From an uncultured Bryobacterales bacterium (GTDB lineage: Bacteria > Acidobacteriota > Terriglobia > Bryobacterales > Bryobacteraceae): DNA of 64,000 nt. This document shows positions 53,941 to 63,395 of the stretch, one piece after another. Each line of letters opens with the position of its first letter. Within the stretch, counting starts at the first letter, position 1. The notes under the pieces are model-generated. The model did not search any database and had not been told where the DNA came from. It saw only the letters and a program-made list of their open reading frames with translations. Made by a program: the position numbers and the translations under genes. Where the stretch lies: assembly GCA_937959285.1 (NCBI GenBank), contig CALGAR010000132.1, positions 1 to 64,000 of the forward strand. Reading direction: 5' to 3'.

Positions 53941-55914
53941 GTGAGGAAGTATTTTCTAAGAGCACTTATCGGCGGTCTATTACTGGCTGGACCGGGCGCC
54001 GTCGGCCTTTGCGCGGCTGATTTCGCCACTGATGTTTACCCTGCCTTAAAGAAGGCGGGCTGCGCTGATTGCCACAACCCAGACGGGGTGGCATCGGGCA
54101 CGCGGCTAAAGTTTCCGGAAAGAGATGCTTCTAACGCTGCCATCAACGCTTTTGGCCGGTCGCTGCGGAGTCTTATCGATCCCGCCAACCCCGAAAAGTC
54201 GGTACTTCTGAGCAAACCGACCCTTCGCGTCGCTCACGCGGGTGGAAAGCGCATCGAGCCGGGCACGCCGACCGAAGAGGTACTGCGCCGCTGGATTGAG
54301 GAGCTGGCGAAGTCGAACGATACCGGACCGGCGGTTGAAGTTGCGGAAGCCGTAAAACCGGTGGGGCCGGTCCTGCGGCGTCTCACACACAGTCAATACA
54401 ACAACACGGTTCGTGACCTGCTCGGCGACGATAGCCGCATCGCCGATACCTTTCCGCCCGAGGACTTTGTGAATGGCTTCCGCAATCAGTACCAGGCGCA
54501 GAACACCTCGCCGCTGCTCGCGGAAGCCTACGCCGTCGCCGCTGAGAAGCTGACCAAGAAGGCGCTGGCCGGGACCGCTGCAAGCCGGTTCATTCCTTGC
54601 AAGCCCAAATCCGCGGTCGATGCCGCCTGCCGGGATCAGTTCATTACCACCTTCGGGCGCCGCGCTTTTCGCCGCCGGTTGCTTCCCGAGGAGGTGGATC
54701 GGTACAGAGCTCTCTTCAACTCAGGTGCGCAGGCTGGCAAGGATTTCTACGAGGGCGTCAGGAGCGTGATGGAGGCGATGCTTCAATCGCCGAACTTCCT
54801 GCTGAGGGTGGAGAATGGTCTCGATCCGGCATTCCGGGCGTACGAGACGGCGAGCCGCCTCTCCTACGCACTCTGGAACACCATGCCCGACGAGGAGCTG
54901 CTCCGGGCGGCTGAATCGGGCGAGTTGAACACGCCAGCTGGTGTCGAGCGAGCGGCCCGCCGCATGCTAAAGGATCCGCGAGCCAAGCAGGCGATGGATG
55001 AGTTTTTGGCGGAATGGCTCCGATTCGACAGCTTGCTGAGTACCATCAAGGATCGCCGTACCTATCCGCAGTTCACGCCCGAACTTGCGCTCTCGATGGC
55101 GGAAGAGACGCGTCGCCTGTTCTCGCATCTGGTTTGGAACGACCAGAACTTCATGGAGTTCTATTCCGCCGACTACGGATTCCTCAGCTCGGATCTGGCC
55201 GCCTTGTACGGTGTAAACAGGCCGTCGCAGGAGTTTGAGAAGGTGACTTTCCCGGCTGCAACCGAACGCGCCGGCGTCCTCGGCCAGGCCACCTTCCTCA
55301 CCCTGACCAGCAAGCCTGCTGAAACGTCGCCCACCGCCCGAGGGCTCTTCATTCGGGAACGTTTTCTTTGCCAGGACGTGCCGCAGCCGCCGCCCGGGGT
55401 GAACGCGAACCTTCCGCCGCTTGCGCGGGAGAAGCCTCGCACGAACCGGGAGCGTCTGGGTATCCATTTGAGCAATGCGAGCTGCGCCAGCTGCCATACT
55501 TTGATCGATCCGATCGGTTTTGGCTTTGAGAAATTCGACGCCATCGGGCAGCGGCGCGAGAAGCAGAAACTCGTATTCCAGGCTGCGCGCGGTGAGAAGG
55601 AGACAGAGCCGCTCATCGTTGAGCTCGACCTGGATACTTCCGGCTATGTGGCCGGCATTCCGGATTCAGCCTTCTCTTCGCCGCGGGAGCTTGGTAAGAT
55701 TCTGGCAGGCAATGCCCAGTGTCAGGAGTGCGTCGCCAAGCAGCTCTTCCGTTATATGGCGGGAAGACATGAAACGCCGGCGGACCGGGTCCTGATTCGC
55801 AAGGCTTTTGAGCGTTTTCGCAGTTCAGGGTTCCGTTTTCAGGAACTCTTAGTTTCTTTATCGAGTTTGCTTGTATTCCCGGAGGGAGTGGACAATGCCG
55901 TTCGTAGTGACTAA
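53941..55914 (+). CDS. Secreted cytochrome-type DUF1587/1592/1588/1585 protein
   Basis: A 657-residue exported protein starting at GTG 53941 with GGAG upstream, followed by a signal peptide (FLRALIGGLLLAGPGAVG). A c-type heme site CADCH is near the mature N-terminus. The DUF1587 motif LRRLTHSQYNNTVRDLLGD and DUF1592 helices follow. The DUF1588/1585 region holds CASCHTLIDPIGFGFEKFD (a second CxxCH) and ends CQECVAKQLFRYMAGR. Such proteins always pair with DUF1552 proteins in Planctomycetes and Acidobacteriota; enzymatic activity is unknown. It overlaps the next gene by 20 nt. Confidence 0.92.
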   Translation: MRKYFLRALIGGLLLAGPGAVGLCAADFATDVYPALKKAGCADCHNPDGVASGTRLKFPERDASNAAINAFGRSLRSLIDPANPEKSVLLSKPTLRVAHAGGKRIEPGTPTEEVLRRWIEELAKSNDTGPAVEVAEAVKPVGPVLRRLTHSQYNNTVRDLLGDDSRIADTFPPEDFVNGFRNQYQAQNTSPLLAEAYAVAAEKLTKKALAGTAASRFIPCKPKSAVDAACRDQFITTFGRRAFRRRLLPEEVDRYRALFNSGAQAGKDFYEGVRSVMEAMLQSPNFLLRVENGLDPAFRAYETASRLSYALWNTMPDEELLRAAESGELNTPAGVERAARRMLKDPRAKQAMDEFLAEWLRFDSLLSTIKDRRTYPQFTPELALSMAEETRRLFSHLVWNDQNFMEFYSADYGFLSSDLAALYGVNRPSQEFEKVTFPAATERAGVLGQATFLTLTSKPAETSPTARGLFIRERFLCQDVPQPPPGVNANLPPLAREKPRTNRERLGIHLSNASCASCHTLIDPIGFGFEKFDAIGQRREKQKLVFQAARGEKETEPLIVELDLDTSGYVAGIPDSAFSSPRELGKILAGNAQCQECVAKQLFRYMAGRHETPADRVLIRKAFERFRSSGFRFQELLVSLSSLLVFPEGVDNAVRSD

Positions 55915-57226
55915 GAAGCAAGCTTTATCGCGCCGGCTGTTCCTGCGGGGCGTTTCTGCGGTCGCAGGAGCTCCCGTGATGGTTGGGCTACCGCCGCTTG
56001 CGGCGATGTTCAATTCGACGGGAACCGCGTATGCTGCCGGTACCGAGGCAACGCCGCCGACGCGTTTCGTTCTCTGGTTCAACGGCAATGGGATTCCCGA
56101 GAAGTATTGGATTCCGAAAGAGACCGGAAAGAATTTCACTCTGACGCCGTGCCTCGCTCCGCTGGCGCCATTCCGCGACGATATCCATGTCGTCACCGGT
56201 TTGGATAACCCGGCTGCGCGCCTCCCGGGACCAGGGAACGACCATCACCGGTCGATGAGCGCCCTGATGACGGGCACTCAGTTCACCGGCCGCGGCGCAG
56301 GAGGTCCTTCTATCGATCAGCTGATCGCGGCCCGCATCGGAGGGCAGTCGAGGTTCCGCTCCCTTCAGATTGGCGTCTCCCAGGAGTCCTTTGGCGAGAG
56401 CATCCAGCGCAACATGAGCTGGGCCGGCTACGATCGTGCGCTGCCGCCGGAGATGCTTCCGCACAAGCTGTTCGACCGCTTGTTTGGAGCGCGTGACGCC
56501 GGCTGGGTGGCGCGGAAGAAGAGTGTCCTCGATGCGGTCCGCGAAGACACACTGGTTCTGCGCAAGAGCCTCGGGCGCGAAGATCAATTGCGCCTCGACG
56601 AGCACCTTGCTGCCGTCCGGGATGTAGAGCGTGCGATCGCGAGCCTTCCTCCCGAGTATCGCAGGGTGGATCCGCCCGAGTTTGACGGCGATATGAAGGA
56701 CTGGCCGAGGATTGCAAAGATTCAAAGCGAGCTGCTGGTCCATGCTCTTGCCTCCGGCCAGACCCGCGTTGCATCGTACATGCTCACAAAGTGCCAGGGC
56801 CTTACGCGATTCCCGTGGCTCGGCTATACCGCCGCCCGGCACCATGACTACACGCACGCCGATGGCAAGGCGCCGGGTGCCAACGGTCCGGACGGGCAGC
56901 GGATCATGCGCGACATCTGCCGGTGGCACGTCGAGGAGTTTGCGTGGTTCCTTGGCAAACTCAAGGCGACGCCTGAAGGTGACGGAAATCTGCTCGACCG
57001 TACGACCATTGTCTTCGTGCACGAGCATGCGGAAGCCAATGATCACAAGAACAACGGCTTGTCTCTGATTGTCGCCGGACATGCCGGCAACCTTAAGACG
57101 GGCGTTCATACCCGGGCTACCGGCACCGTTGGCGATCTTTATCTGGCGGTTGCGAATAAGGCCGTCCAGGCTGGCCTCAAGGAGTTCCCGACGGCCTCAA
57201 AGGAACTCGAAGGTCTGTTCGGCTAG
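55895..57226 (+). CDS. Tat-exported DUF1552 protein
   Basis: A 443-residue protein started at ATG 55895 after a GGAGGGAG site, overlapping the DUF1592 gene by 20 nt. The Tat signal is SRRLFLRGVSAVAGAPVMVG. Family features are RFVLWFNGNGIPEKYWIP, NDHHRSMSALMTGTQF, ATSYM-type AHALASGQTRV and HVEEFAWFLGKL. Structural resemblance to sulfatase/alkaline-phosphatase-like folds has been proposed for the family, but the function is unproven. It is coupled to the upstream cytochrome protein. Confidence 0.92.
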   Translation: MPFVVTKKQALSRRLFLRGVSAVAGAPVMVGLPPLAAMFNSTGTAYAAGTEATPPTRFVLWFNGNGIPEKYWIPKETGKNFTLTPCLAPLAPFRDDIHVVTGLDNPAARLPGPGNDHHRSMSALMTGTQFTGRGAGGPSIDQLIAARIGGQSRFRSLQIGVSQESFGESIQRNMSWAGYDRALPPEMLPHKLFDRLFGARDAGWVARKKSVLDAVREDTLVLRKSLGREDQLRLDEHLAAVRDVERAIASLPPEYRRVDPPEFDGDMKDWPRIAKIQSELLVHALASGQTRVASYMLTKCQGLTRFPWLGYTAARHHDYTHADGKAPGANGPDGQRIMRDICRWHVEEFAWFLGKLKATPEGDGNLLDRTTIVFVHEHAEANDHKNNGLSLIVAGHAGNLKTGVHTRATGTVGDLYLAVANKAVQAGLKEFPTASKELEGLFG

Positions 57227-57236
57227 CCCGCTTTGC

Positions 57237-58214
57237 TTAACTTACAGGCTCCCACAGGATCGAGCAGTTCGGTTTGCTCTTGCGTAACCGGCTGATCGCC
57301 TGTGGGGTCAGGCCTGTTCCTGTAAGATCCACCCACTGCAGCTTCCGAATGCTCTCCAGCGCAGGGATGACAGAGTCGTCCACGCGCTTACAGCCGTAGA
57401 GGCTGAGCCGCTCAAGTTCCGGAAGTTGGCTCAGGAACTTGAGGCCAGCTTCAGATAGCTGAGTCTCGCCGAGATCGAGGACCTTCACCTTCTGAAGCGC
57501 CGCCAGTTTCCCGCTGCCCGTGTTCGTGATCTTTGCGCCGCGCAGGTACAGCTCTTCAAGTTGCTTGAGCGTGGCGATTGCATCAAGGCCTCGATCCGTG
57601 ACAGTAGCCGCCCAGAGCCCCGAGTCCGTGCGCTGAGCGCCATTGAGGTCCAGAACGCGCAAGTTCGGCATCAGGCGGAGAGAGTTCAGGCCGACGTCCG
57701 TGACCTTGTTTCCTCCTGCCGCCAACTCCTTGAGATTGGGAATGGACGTTAGGGCCTGGAATCCCCCGTCTGTGAACAGGCTGAACCCGACGTCCAGGGA
57801 CTCAAGCGCGGGGTGCTCGGCCAACTGCTCGACTCCGGCGTCGGTCACTTTGGTTCCGCGCAGGTTCAGCCGCTTGAGGTTGCGCCAGTTCCTGATGACC
57901 GCCAGTGCGCCGTCGCCGATCTGCTCCGCGTAGTACAGGTTGAGATCTGTAATTTGCGTGAGCGGCTTCAGCTCCCGAAATCCGAGATCGGTGATTCTCG
58001 TGTGCGAGAGGTCCAGACGGTGGAGATCCTGGAACGTGCTCAGCGCTTGCAAATCGGAATCGGCAATCCATGAGCTCCTCAGGCTAACCTCGACGATCTT
58101 CCCCCGAGCATCGGCTTTGCTCGTTCCGCCGTTCTCACCAATCCATTGCTGCGGATTCACCAGCGCGCCGGCCAGCGCCACTGCTGGGATGAAAAGGATT
58201 GTATTCTTTCTCAT
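57237..58214 (-). CDS. Exported leucine-rich-repeat protein
   Basis: A 325-residue protein with a signal peptide (NTILFIPAVALAGALVNP). It starts in a TAATG overlap with the stop of the upstream fusion gene. The module opens QQWIGENGG, then about ten cysteine-poor LRRs of the form LxxLxxLxLxxTxITDxGL (for example LHRLDLSHTRITDLGF), and closes KPNCSILW. It is a third copy of the LRR cassette found twice in the fusion protein upstream, see 58253-60130. Probably a periplasmic or surface ligand-binding protein. Confidence 0.9.
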   Translation of the reverse strand: MRKNTILFIPAVALAGALVNPQQWIGENGGTSKADARGKIVEVSLRSSWIADSDLQALSTFQDLHRLDLSHTRITDLGFRELKPLTQITDLNLYYAEQIGDGALAVIRNWRNLKRLNLRGTKVTDAGVEQLAEHPALESLDVGFSLFTDGGFQALTSIPNLKELAAGGNKVTDVGLNSLRLMPNLRVLDLNGAQRTDSGLWAATVTDRGLDAIATLKQLEELYLRGAKITNTGSGKLAALQKVKVLDLGETQLSEAGLKFLSQLPELERLSLYGCKRVDDSVIPALESIRKLQWVDLTGTGLTPQAISRLRKSKPNCSILWEPVS

Positions 58215-60130
58215 TAGCTCTTTCTCCTGTTTGGCTGCGCCGAGTCCTGATCGAAGATGATCTGGCAGTTGGGAAGCGCGGATTTCAAAGTCTCAAACCC
58301 TTTCTCGGTCACGAGAGTGTGGTAAAGATTCAATTCTTTCAAACGGCCGAACCCTCTCAGAGCTTCGACGGCTGCATCGGTGATGTTCGCGCTGTCCAGC
58401 CGGAGTACGTCGAGCTGCGGAAGCGACTTCACCAGAACAGCCACGCCCTTGTCGGAAACGGAGGTGTAGTCCAGGTTTAGACGCCGTAGATTCTGCATCG
58501 AGGCCAGAGCGGGCAGGGAGGCGTCAGTAACCCGCGTTCGCGCCATCTCGAGAGTTACGAGATTCCGCAGAGCGCCGAGCGCCTCTACGCCCTTGTCCGT
58601 GTATCGCCCATAGCTGAGATACAGATGCCGAAGGTTGGTAAGGGCGGCAAGGTGCTGCAGCCCTTCGTCCCCCAGATCCGTAGCCGTCAAATCCAGGCGT
58701 TCCAGCGATTGCATGCCTTTGAGGTGGGCTACCGCGGGATCGGTGAGGTCTGTATAACTCAAGTCGAGCTCACGCAGTTGCACCGCACCGCGTAGCTTCT
58801 CGAACCCGGCATCGTCGATGTTGCATCCCGCGAGCGAGAGAGTCCGCAGTTGCGGGGCTTTTGCCAGGGCGTCCAGGCCAGAGCCCTCCACAAGCGAATG
58901 CCCGACCAGAAGCGTCTCCAGACGGGGAAGGGCCGCTAGTACCGTCAGGCCCCTGTCCGAAATCATCGTGTGGTTGAGATTCAGCGTGCGCAGGGACTTG
59001 AGACTTCCGAGGGCCCCAACTCCCGGATCGCCGACCTCCGTTGATTCGAGCTTCAAGCTTTCAAGCGAGGCGAGCCCACGCAGATGTTCCAGTTGCGCAT
59101 CGGTGATCGGAGTACGCGAAAGATCTACTTCGCGGACGGCGCCCTCGCGGACAACCGCGGTGCCGCCCATCTTTTTGATCCACTCCGCAATAGCCTGCTC
59201 CGTGTTCGCCGCTGGTTTGCTGCGCCGCAACTCTGCCCCCGCTGCTTGCGGAGTCGAATCCTGGAACTCGATTTCGCATTTCGGAAGCGCGGCCCGGAAC
59301 TCGTCCACCCCTCCCCTCGTCACGCGCGTATAGCGCAGATCCAGGGACTGCAACTGGCGCAGATTCCGCAGCTTGGCCAAGCCCGCATTGGTGATCTGCG
59401 AGCGATACAGGTTCAACTCCTCCAGATTCGGCAGTCCTGCGAGGATTTCTGCACTTTCGTCGGTAATCGAGGAGCCGAGCAGGTTAAGCTTCTTCAGCTT
59501 CTTCAAACCGGCAAGCGCCTTGACTCCCCGGTCGGTGATTTTGCCGCCGTACAGGTCGAGATACTCCAGGTTAGTAAGCCCTGACAGATACTGCAGCCCT
59601 GCGTCGGTGATCAACGTATCGCGGAGGGAAAGGTGGGTAAGCTCTTTCATCCCCGTCAGATAGCGCATTCCCTCATCCGAGAACGTGGAGTAGTCGAGAT
59701 TGAGTTTGCGCAGATTTACGAACGGGGTCAGACTCTCGCCCTTTACCTTCGTTTGAGAAATCCGGAGCTCGCGAAGATTCGTAAGGTCTTTCAAGTGCGC
59801 CAGACCTTTATCCTGGACGTTGATTGTCGTCAGAAAGTGGAGGCTCAGGTGCAACTTCTCGAGCTTCCGCAGTCCGGCAAGGGCCTTCAGCTCGTCATTC
59901 GCATCCAGCCGGCTGCCTGCGCCCGGATTGAAGATCGGACCCGGTAGGAACAGCTCGGTCAATTCCTGCAGGTTGCTCAACCGGTGCAGTTCGTTCGGCT
60001 TGATGTCGGTCCCGATCAAATCGACAGTAGCGAGACGGAAGTCACCAGCGGGAAGGTCAGAGAGAGTCTCGATATACGAAGTCTGGCCGACCAGGCGAAC
60101 TCTGCCGCCGCTCCGGATCACCCACTCCGC
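57250..60130 (-). repeat. Three tandem LRR cassettes spanning two genes
   Basis: Three cassettes of about 0.9 kb share the same borders: an opening W-I-x3-GG segment followed by LRRs and a closing (L/K)P-x-C-x-I element. Approximate limits are 59265-60130 (opens AEWVIRSGG, closes LPKCEIEF), 58253-59187 (opens AEWIKKMGG, closes LPNCQIIF) and 57250-58153 (opens QQWIGENGG, closes KPNCSILW). The first two lie inside the fusion protein; the third forms the separate downstream gene. Copies are diverged at the residue level, so duplication is old. Confidence 0.75.
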
Positions 60131-61861
60131 AGCGCTGCGGTCGCTGGTCGTCGCAGCCGGGGCAGGAGCCGCCGCGGTTGCAGCAGTGGTCGTAGTGGCG
60201 GCGGAGGCCCTCTTTACGGCGTATCCAGGACCATAGAGAATCCGCCCAGGCCTGGCGTTTGTATGTTTCCCGCGCTCCAGGACCGTCTCCCCGTTTACCA
60301 GCACATACTCGATTCCGGAAGCGTATTGATGCGGCTTGTCCCAGGTGGAGTTGTCGATGACCGTGTCCGGGTTGAAGATCGTGATGTCGGCCCAGAATCC
60401 TGGCCGGATCAGCCCGCGGTCGTAGAGTCCGATCTTCGCAGCGTTTGCCGACGTCATCTTGCGGACCGCTTCTTCGAGCGTGAGGACTTTCTCTTCCCGC
60501 ACATAGCGCCCGAGCACGCGCGGGAACGTGCCGTAGTACCTGGGGTGCGGATTGCCCCGAGCCAGCACACCTTCGGCCTTCACGGCGCTCCCGTCGGATC
60601 CGATCGATACAAACGGCTGCTGCAGCGCGTATCTCATGTCCTCTTCGCTGTGATGGAAGTAGATCGTCGGAATGGATCCGCCGTTGGCCTCGAGCAGCCG
60701 GAAAAGCACGTCAAAGGGATCCCCGCCGAGCGCTGCGATGACTTCATTCATGCGTTTGCCTTCGAAGCGCTTGTACTCGGGGTTTGACATGGAGACGAGC
60801 AGCATCCCCTCCCATGAACCGGTTGCCGTGTAGTGGTTGTACCAATTCGAGCCCGGAATTCCGTTCTGGATCTGCTCTTTGATCTTTGCCCGCTGGGCGG
60901 GATCCTTCAGGCGCGCGAGCATCGCGGCTTTGCCGCCCTCATGCGCCCAGGGAGGCAGGATGGTGGCCAGATTGTTCTGACCGGCGCGGTAGGGATAGAC
61001 GTTGGCTTCCACCTGCTGGCCGTTGGCTCGCGCCTGCCTGATCGTTGCGACCAGCTCCGGCATGCGCCCCCACAGCTTGTGGTCGGCGATTTTCAAGTGG
61101 ATGATGTCCACCGGAATCCTGGCCTTGCGTCCGATCTCGAGCGCCTCTGCCACGGCCTCAAACACACCTTGACCTTCCGTCCGCATGTGCGTGGAATATA
61201 TGCCGCCATACTCAGCGGCAACCTTGCACATCGCGACGAGCGCATCGGTATCGATCCACGAGCCCGGCGGACCGCTCAAGGAGCTGGCGACTCCCAGGGC
61301 ACCGTCCTCCATGGCCTTGCGCACAAGATTCTGCATTTCGGCGATTTCTGCCGCGGTTGCCGGGCCTGCCTTCGGCCCGCGAACGTAGGTCCAAATCTGG
61401 CTCGAGCCCACGTAGGAGCCCACGTTTGTCGATATGCCTTGCTTCAGCAGACGCGCAAAGTAGCCCTTAAAATCGGTCCAATCGGCTGTTGACGGCTTGG
61501 CTTCCTGCTTACCGCCAAGCGGTGCGGCCGATCCTCCCTCGCCAAAGATCATGGATGTGACGCCTTGCCGCACCATGCTCTCGGCATTGCCGTCAACCAG
61601 GATGGTGTCGTCGGAATGGTTGTGGATGTCGATGAAGCCGGGGGCTACGACGAGGTTCGTGGCATCGATTGTCCTCTTTGCCTGGCGGCCCTTCAGCTCC
61701 CCCACCTCCACGATACGGCCGCCACGGATGCCTACGTCGGCGGCCCTCCATGGGTTGCCGGTTCCGTCCACCACCTTGCCGTTGAGGATGAGTACGTCGA
61801 AATCTTGCGGAGCAGCTCCGCGCGCAAAAAGAAAGAGAAGGAAAAGGGGCAGAAACCGCAT
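58214..61861 (-). CDS. Exported D-aminoacylase-type amidohydrolase fused to two LRR cassettes
   Basis: A 1215-residue protein with signal peptide (RFLPLFLLFLFARGAAPQ). Residues about 20-550 form an amidohydrolase of the N-acyl-D-amino-acid deacylase type: DVLILNGKVVDGTG, GFIDIHNHSDD with the HxH metal motif, IYSTHMRTEG, VDIIHLKIADHK and FVSIGSDGSAV supply His/Asp ligands, and RPGFWADITIFNPDTV is the closing composite strand. An Ala/Thr-rich linker (around 60145-60215) follows, then two LRR cassettes (about 575-870 and 890-1205). I know of no common family with this fusion. Hydrolysis of D-acyl-amino acids or peptides is inferred; the LRRs could bind ligand or peptidoglycan. Translationally coupled to the downstream LRR gene (TAATG). 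Confidence 0.88.
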   Translation of the reverse strand: MRFLPLFLLFLFARGAAPQDFDVLILNGKVVDGTGNPWRAADVGIRGGRIVEVGELKGRQAKRTIDATNLVVAPGFIDIHNHSDDTILVDGNAESMVRQGVTSMIFGEGGSAAPLGGKQEAKPSTADWTDFKGYFARLLKQGISTNVGSYVGSSQIWTYVRGPKAGPATAAEIAEMQNLVRKAMEDGALGVASSLSGPPGSWIDTDALVAMCKVAAEYGGIYSTHMRTEGQGVFEAVAEALEIGRKARIPVDIIHLKIADHKLWGRMPELVATIRQARANGQQVEANVYPYRAGQNNLATILPPWAHEGGKAAMLARLKDPAQRAKIKEQIQNGIPGSNWYNHYTATGSWEGMLLVSMSNPEYKRFEGKRMNEVIAALGGDPFDVLFRLLEANGGSIPTIYFHHSEEDMRYALQQPFVSIGSDGSAVKAEGVLARGNPHPRYYGTFPRVLGRYVREEKVLTLEEAVRKMTSANAAKIGLYDRGLIRPGFWADITIFNPDTVIDNSTWDKPHQYASGIEYVLVNGETVLERGKHTNARPGRILYGPGYAVKRASAATTTTAATAAAPAPAATTSDRSAAEWVIRSGGRVRLVGQTSYIETLSDLPAGDFRLATVDLIGTDIKPNELHRLSNLQELTELFLPGPIFNPGAGSRLDANDELKALAGLRKLEKLHLSLHFLTTINVQDKGLAHLKDLTNLRELRISQTKVKGESLTPFVNLRKLNLDYSTFSDEGMRYLTGMKELTHLSLRDTLITDAGLQYLSGLTNLEYLDLYGGKITDRGVKALAGLKKLKKLNLLGSSITDESAEILAGLPNLEELNLYRSQITNAGLAKLRNLRQLQSLDLRYTRVTRGGVDEFRAALPKCEIEFQDSTPQAAGAELRRSKPAANTEQAIAEWIKKMGGTAVVREGAVREVDLSRTPITDAQLEHLRGLASLESLKLESTEVGDPGVGALGSLKSLRTLNLNHTMISDRGLTVLAALPRLETLLVGHSLVEGSGLDALAKAPQLRTLSLAGCNIDDAGFEKLRGAVQLRELDLSYTDLTDPAVAHLKGMQSLERLDLTATDLGDEGLQHLAALTNLRHLYLSYGRYTDKGVEALGALRNLVTLEMARTRVTDASLPALASMQNLRRLNLDYTSVSDKGVAVLVKSLPQLDVLRLDSANITDAAVEALRGFGRLKELNLYHTLVTEKGFETLKSALPNCQIIFDQDSAQPNRRKS

Positions 61862-61938
61862 GTCGTCATTCTAGTGCAATTTCTAATACAGTGATCCACT
61901 GGAATTGGGATAAAGTAGGGAAAACGCGGAAAGATCGC

Positions 61939-63294
61939 ATGAATCGTCGACGCTTTCTCAGCACGTTCTCCGTCGGCGCCGCCGCAGCAGCGCCCCTACT
62001 GGCCGGTCCGCCGGCTTCGAGGCGGCCGAATATCGTGCTTATCATGGCGGACGACCTGGGCTATGAATGCCTGAGCTGTTATGGCAGCACATCCTACCGG
62101 ACGCCGCATCTCGACGCCCTCGCCGCCTCGGGAATTCGTTTTACGAACGCCTATGCCCAGCCGCTCTGTGCGCCGACGCGTCTCCAGGTCATGACCGGAC
62201 AGTACAACTGCCGGAACTATGAAGCCTTCGGCATCCTGAATCCAAAGGAGAAGACCTTCGGCCATCTGATGCAGGCGGCGGGCTATAAGACCTGCATCGC
62301 CGGCAAGTGGCAGCTATACAGCTACAACCCGCCAGGCTACCAGCCCGAATGGCGCGGTAAGGGAATGCTGCCCAAGGATAGCGGCTTCGACGACTATTGC
62401 CTTTGGCACGCCGGGCATACGGAAGACAAAGGGTCGCGGTACGCCGATCCCGTTGTCATGCGCCGGGACGGGCTCCACGAGCTCAAGGGGCAGTACGGAG
62501 AGGATGTCTTTGCGTCTTTCCTGACTAATTTCATGGAGGCTCACAAGAACGAGCCGTTCTTTGTCTACTACCCGATGGTGCTGACGCATGCGCCCTTTAC
62601 TCCGACCCCGCGCAGCGCCGAATGGAATAGCGGCAACCGCCACCGCACCGACCCCAAGTTCTTTAAAGACATGGTGGAATACATGGACGCGACCGTCGGC
62701 CGCGTTGTCGAAAGCATCGACCGTCTGGGTCTGCGGGAAAACACGATCATCCTGTTCTTCAGCGATAACGGAACGCCAAAAGAAATCGAGTCCCGTTTAG
62801 GCGACAGGACGATCCGAGGGGGGAAGGGACTAACGACGGACGCAGGAACGCACGTGCCTTTGATTGCGAACTGGAAAGGTACTGCGCCGGCTGGCAAAGT
62901 GCTCGACGACCTGATCGATTCCACCGATTTTCTTCCGACTATCGCTGATGCCGCCGGAACCAAGATCCCTCGCGAGTTTACCGTCGACGGTCGGAGCTTC
63001 CTTCCGCAATTAAAGGGCGCCAAGGGCAAGCCGCGGGAATGGGTCTACTTCTACTACGATCCGCGCCCAGGGTGGGACAAAGAGCAGTTCTCTCTGAAGA
63101 TCTGCGCGCGCGACAAGCGCTACAAGCTGTACAGTACCGGAGAACTCTACGATGTCGTGGCGGATCCGTTGGAGCAGTCGCCGATACCGGCTGAACGGCA
63201 GACGCCGGAAGCGCGGCGCTCGCGAGTCCGTCTTCAGGCAGTTCTGGATGACATGAAGAAGCACACGAAGCGGCCGCCGGTTTTAGCGTCCTGA
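61939..63294 (+). CDS. Tat-exported type I sulfatase
   Basis: A 451-residue arylsulfatase-family protein, started at ATG 61939 because the Tat signal NRRRFLSTFSVGAAAAAP follows; an earlier in-frame ATG at 61891 adds 16 residues before it. The metal site PNIVLIMADDLG (Asp38, Asp39) and the maturation motif Cys77-Ala-Pro-Thr-Arg81 (formylglycine) are intact, as are GKWQL and FFSDNGTP. It cleaves sulfate esters, probably from sulfated polysaccharide, after activation by an anaerobic or aerobic sulfatase-maturing enzyme not seen in the window. Confidence 0.94.
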   Translation: MNRRRFLSTFSVGAAAAAPLLAGPPASRRPNIVLIMADDLGYECLSCYGSTSYRTPHLDALAASGIRFTNAYAQPLCAPTRLQVMTGQYNCRNYEAFGILNPKEKTFGHLMQAAGYKTCIAGKWQLYSYNPPGYQPEWRGKGMLPKDSGFDDYCLWHAGHTEDKGSRYADPVVMRRDGLHELKGQYGEDVFASFLTNFMEAHKNEPFFVYYPMVLTHAPFTPTPRSAEWNSGNRHRTDPKFFKDMVEYMDATVGRVVESIDRLGLRENTIILFFSDNGTPKEIESRLGDRTIRGGKGLTTDAGTHVPLIANWKGTAPAGKVLDDLIDSTDFLPTIADAAGTKIPREFTVDGRSFLPQLKGAKGKPREWVYFYYDPRPGWDKEQFSLKICARDKRYKLYSTGELYDVVADPLEQSPIPAERQTPEARRSRVRLQAVLDDMKKHTKRPPVLAS

Positions 63295-63395
63295 CCTTAC
63301 GGTGCACATGCCCGCTCTGACTGTGCGGGCCCGTACAAAAGGAGGCGCCGCGGCCTTGGTGTTGTGGCACACTAAGCTGAAGGTTACGGGCGTCC

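Noticed and set aside
55988..57109. Leftward 373-codon frame opposite the DUF1552 gene
   Set aside because: Antisense to a well-supported Tat-exported protein with clear ribosome-binding site; no recognisable domain.
59984..61492. Rightward frames of 267 and 219 codons opposite the amidohydrolase-LRR gene
   Set aside because: Products have no domain and the opposite strand shows a coherent metal-dependent hydrolase plus LRR pattern.
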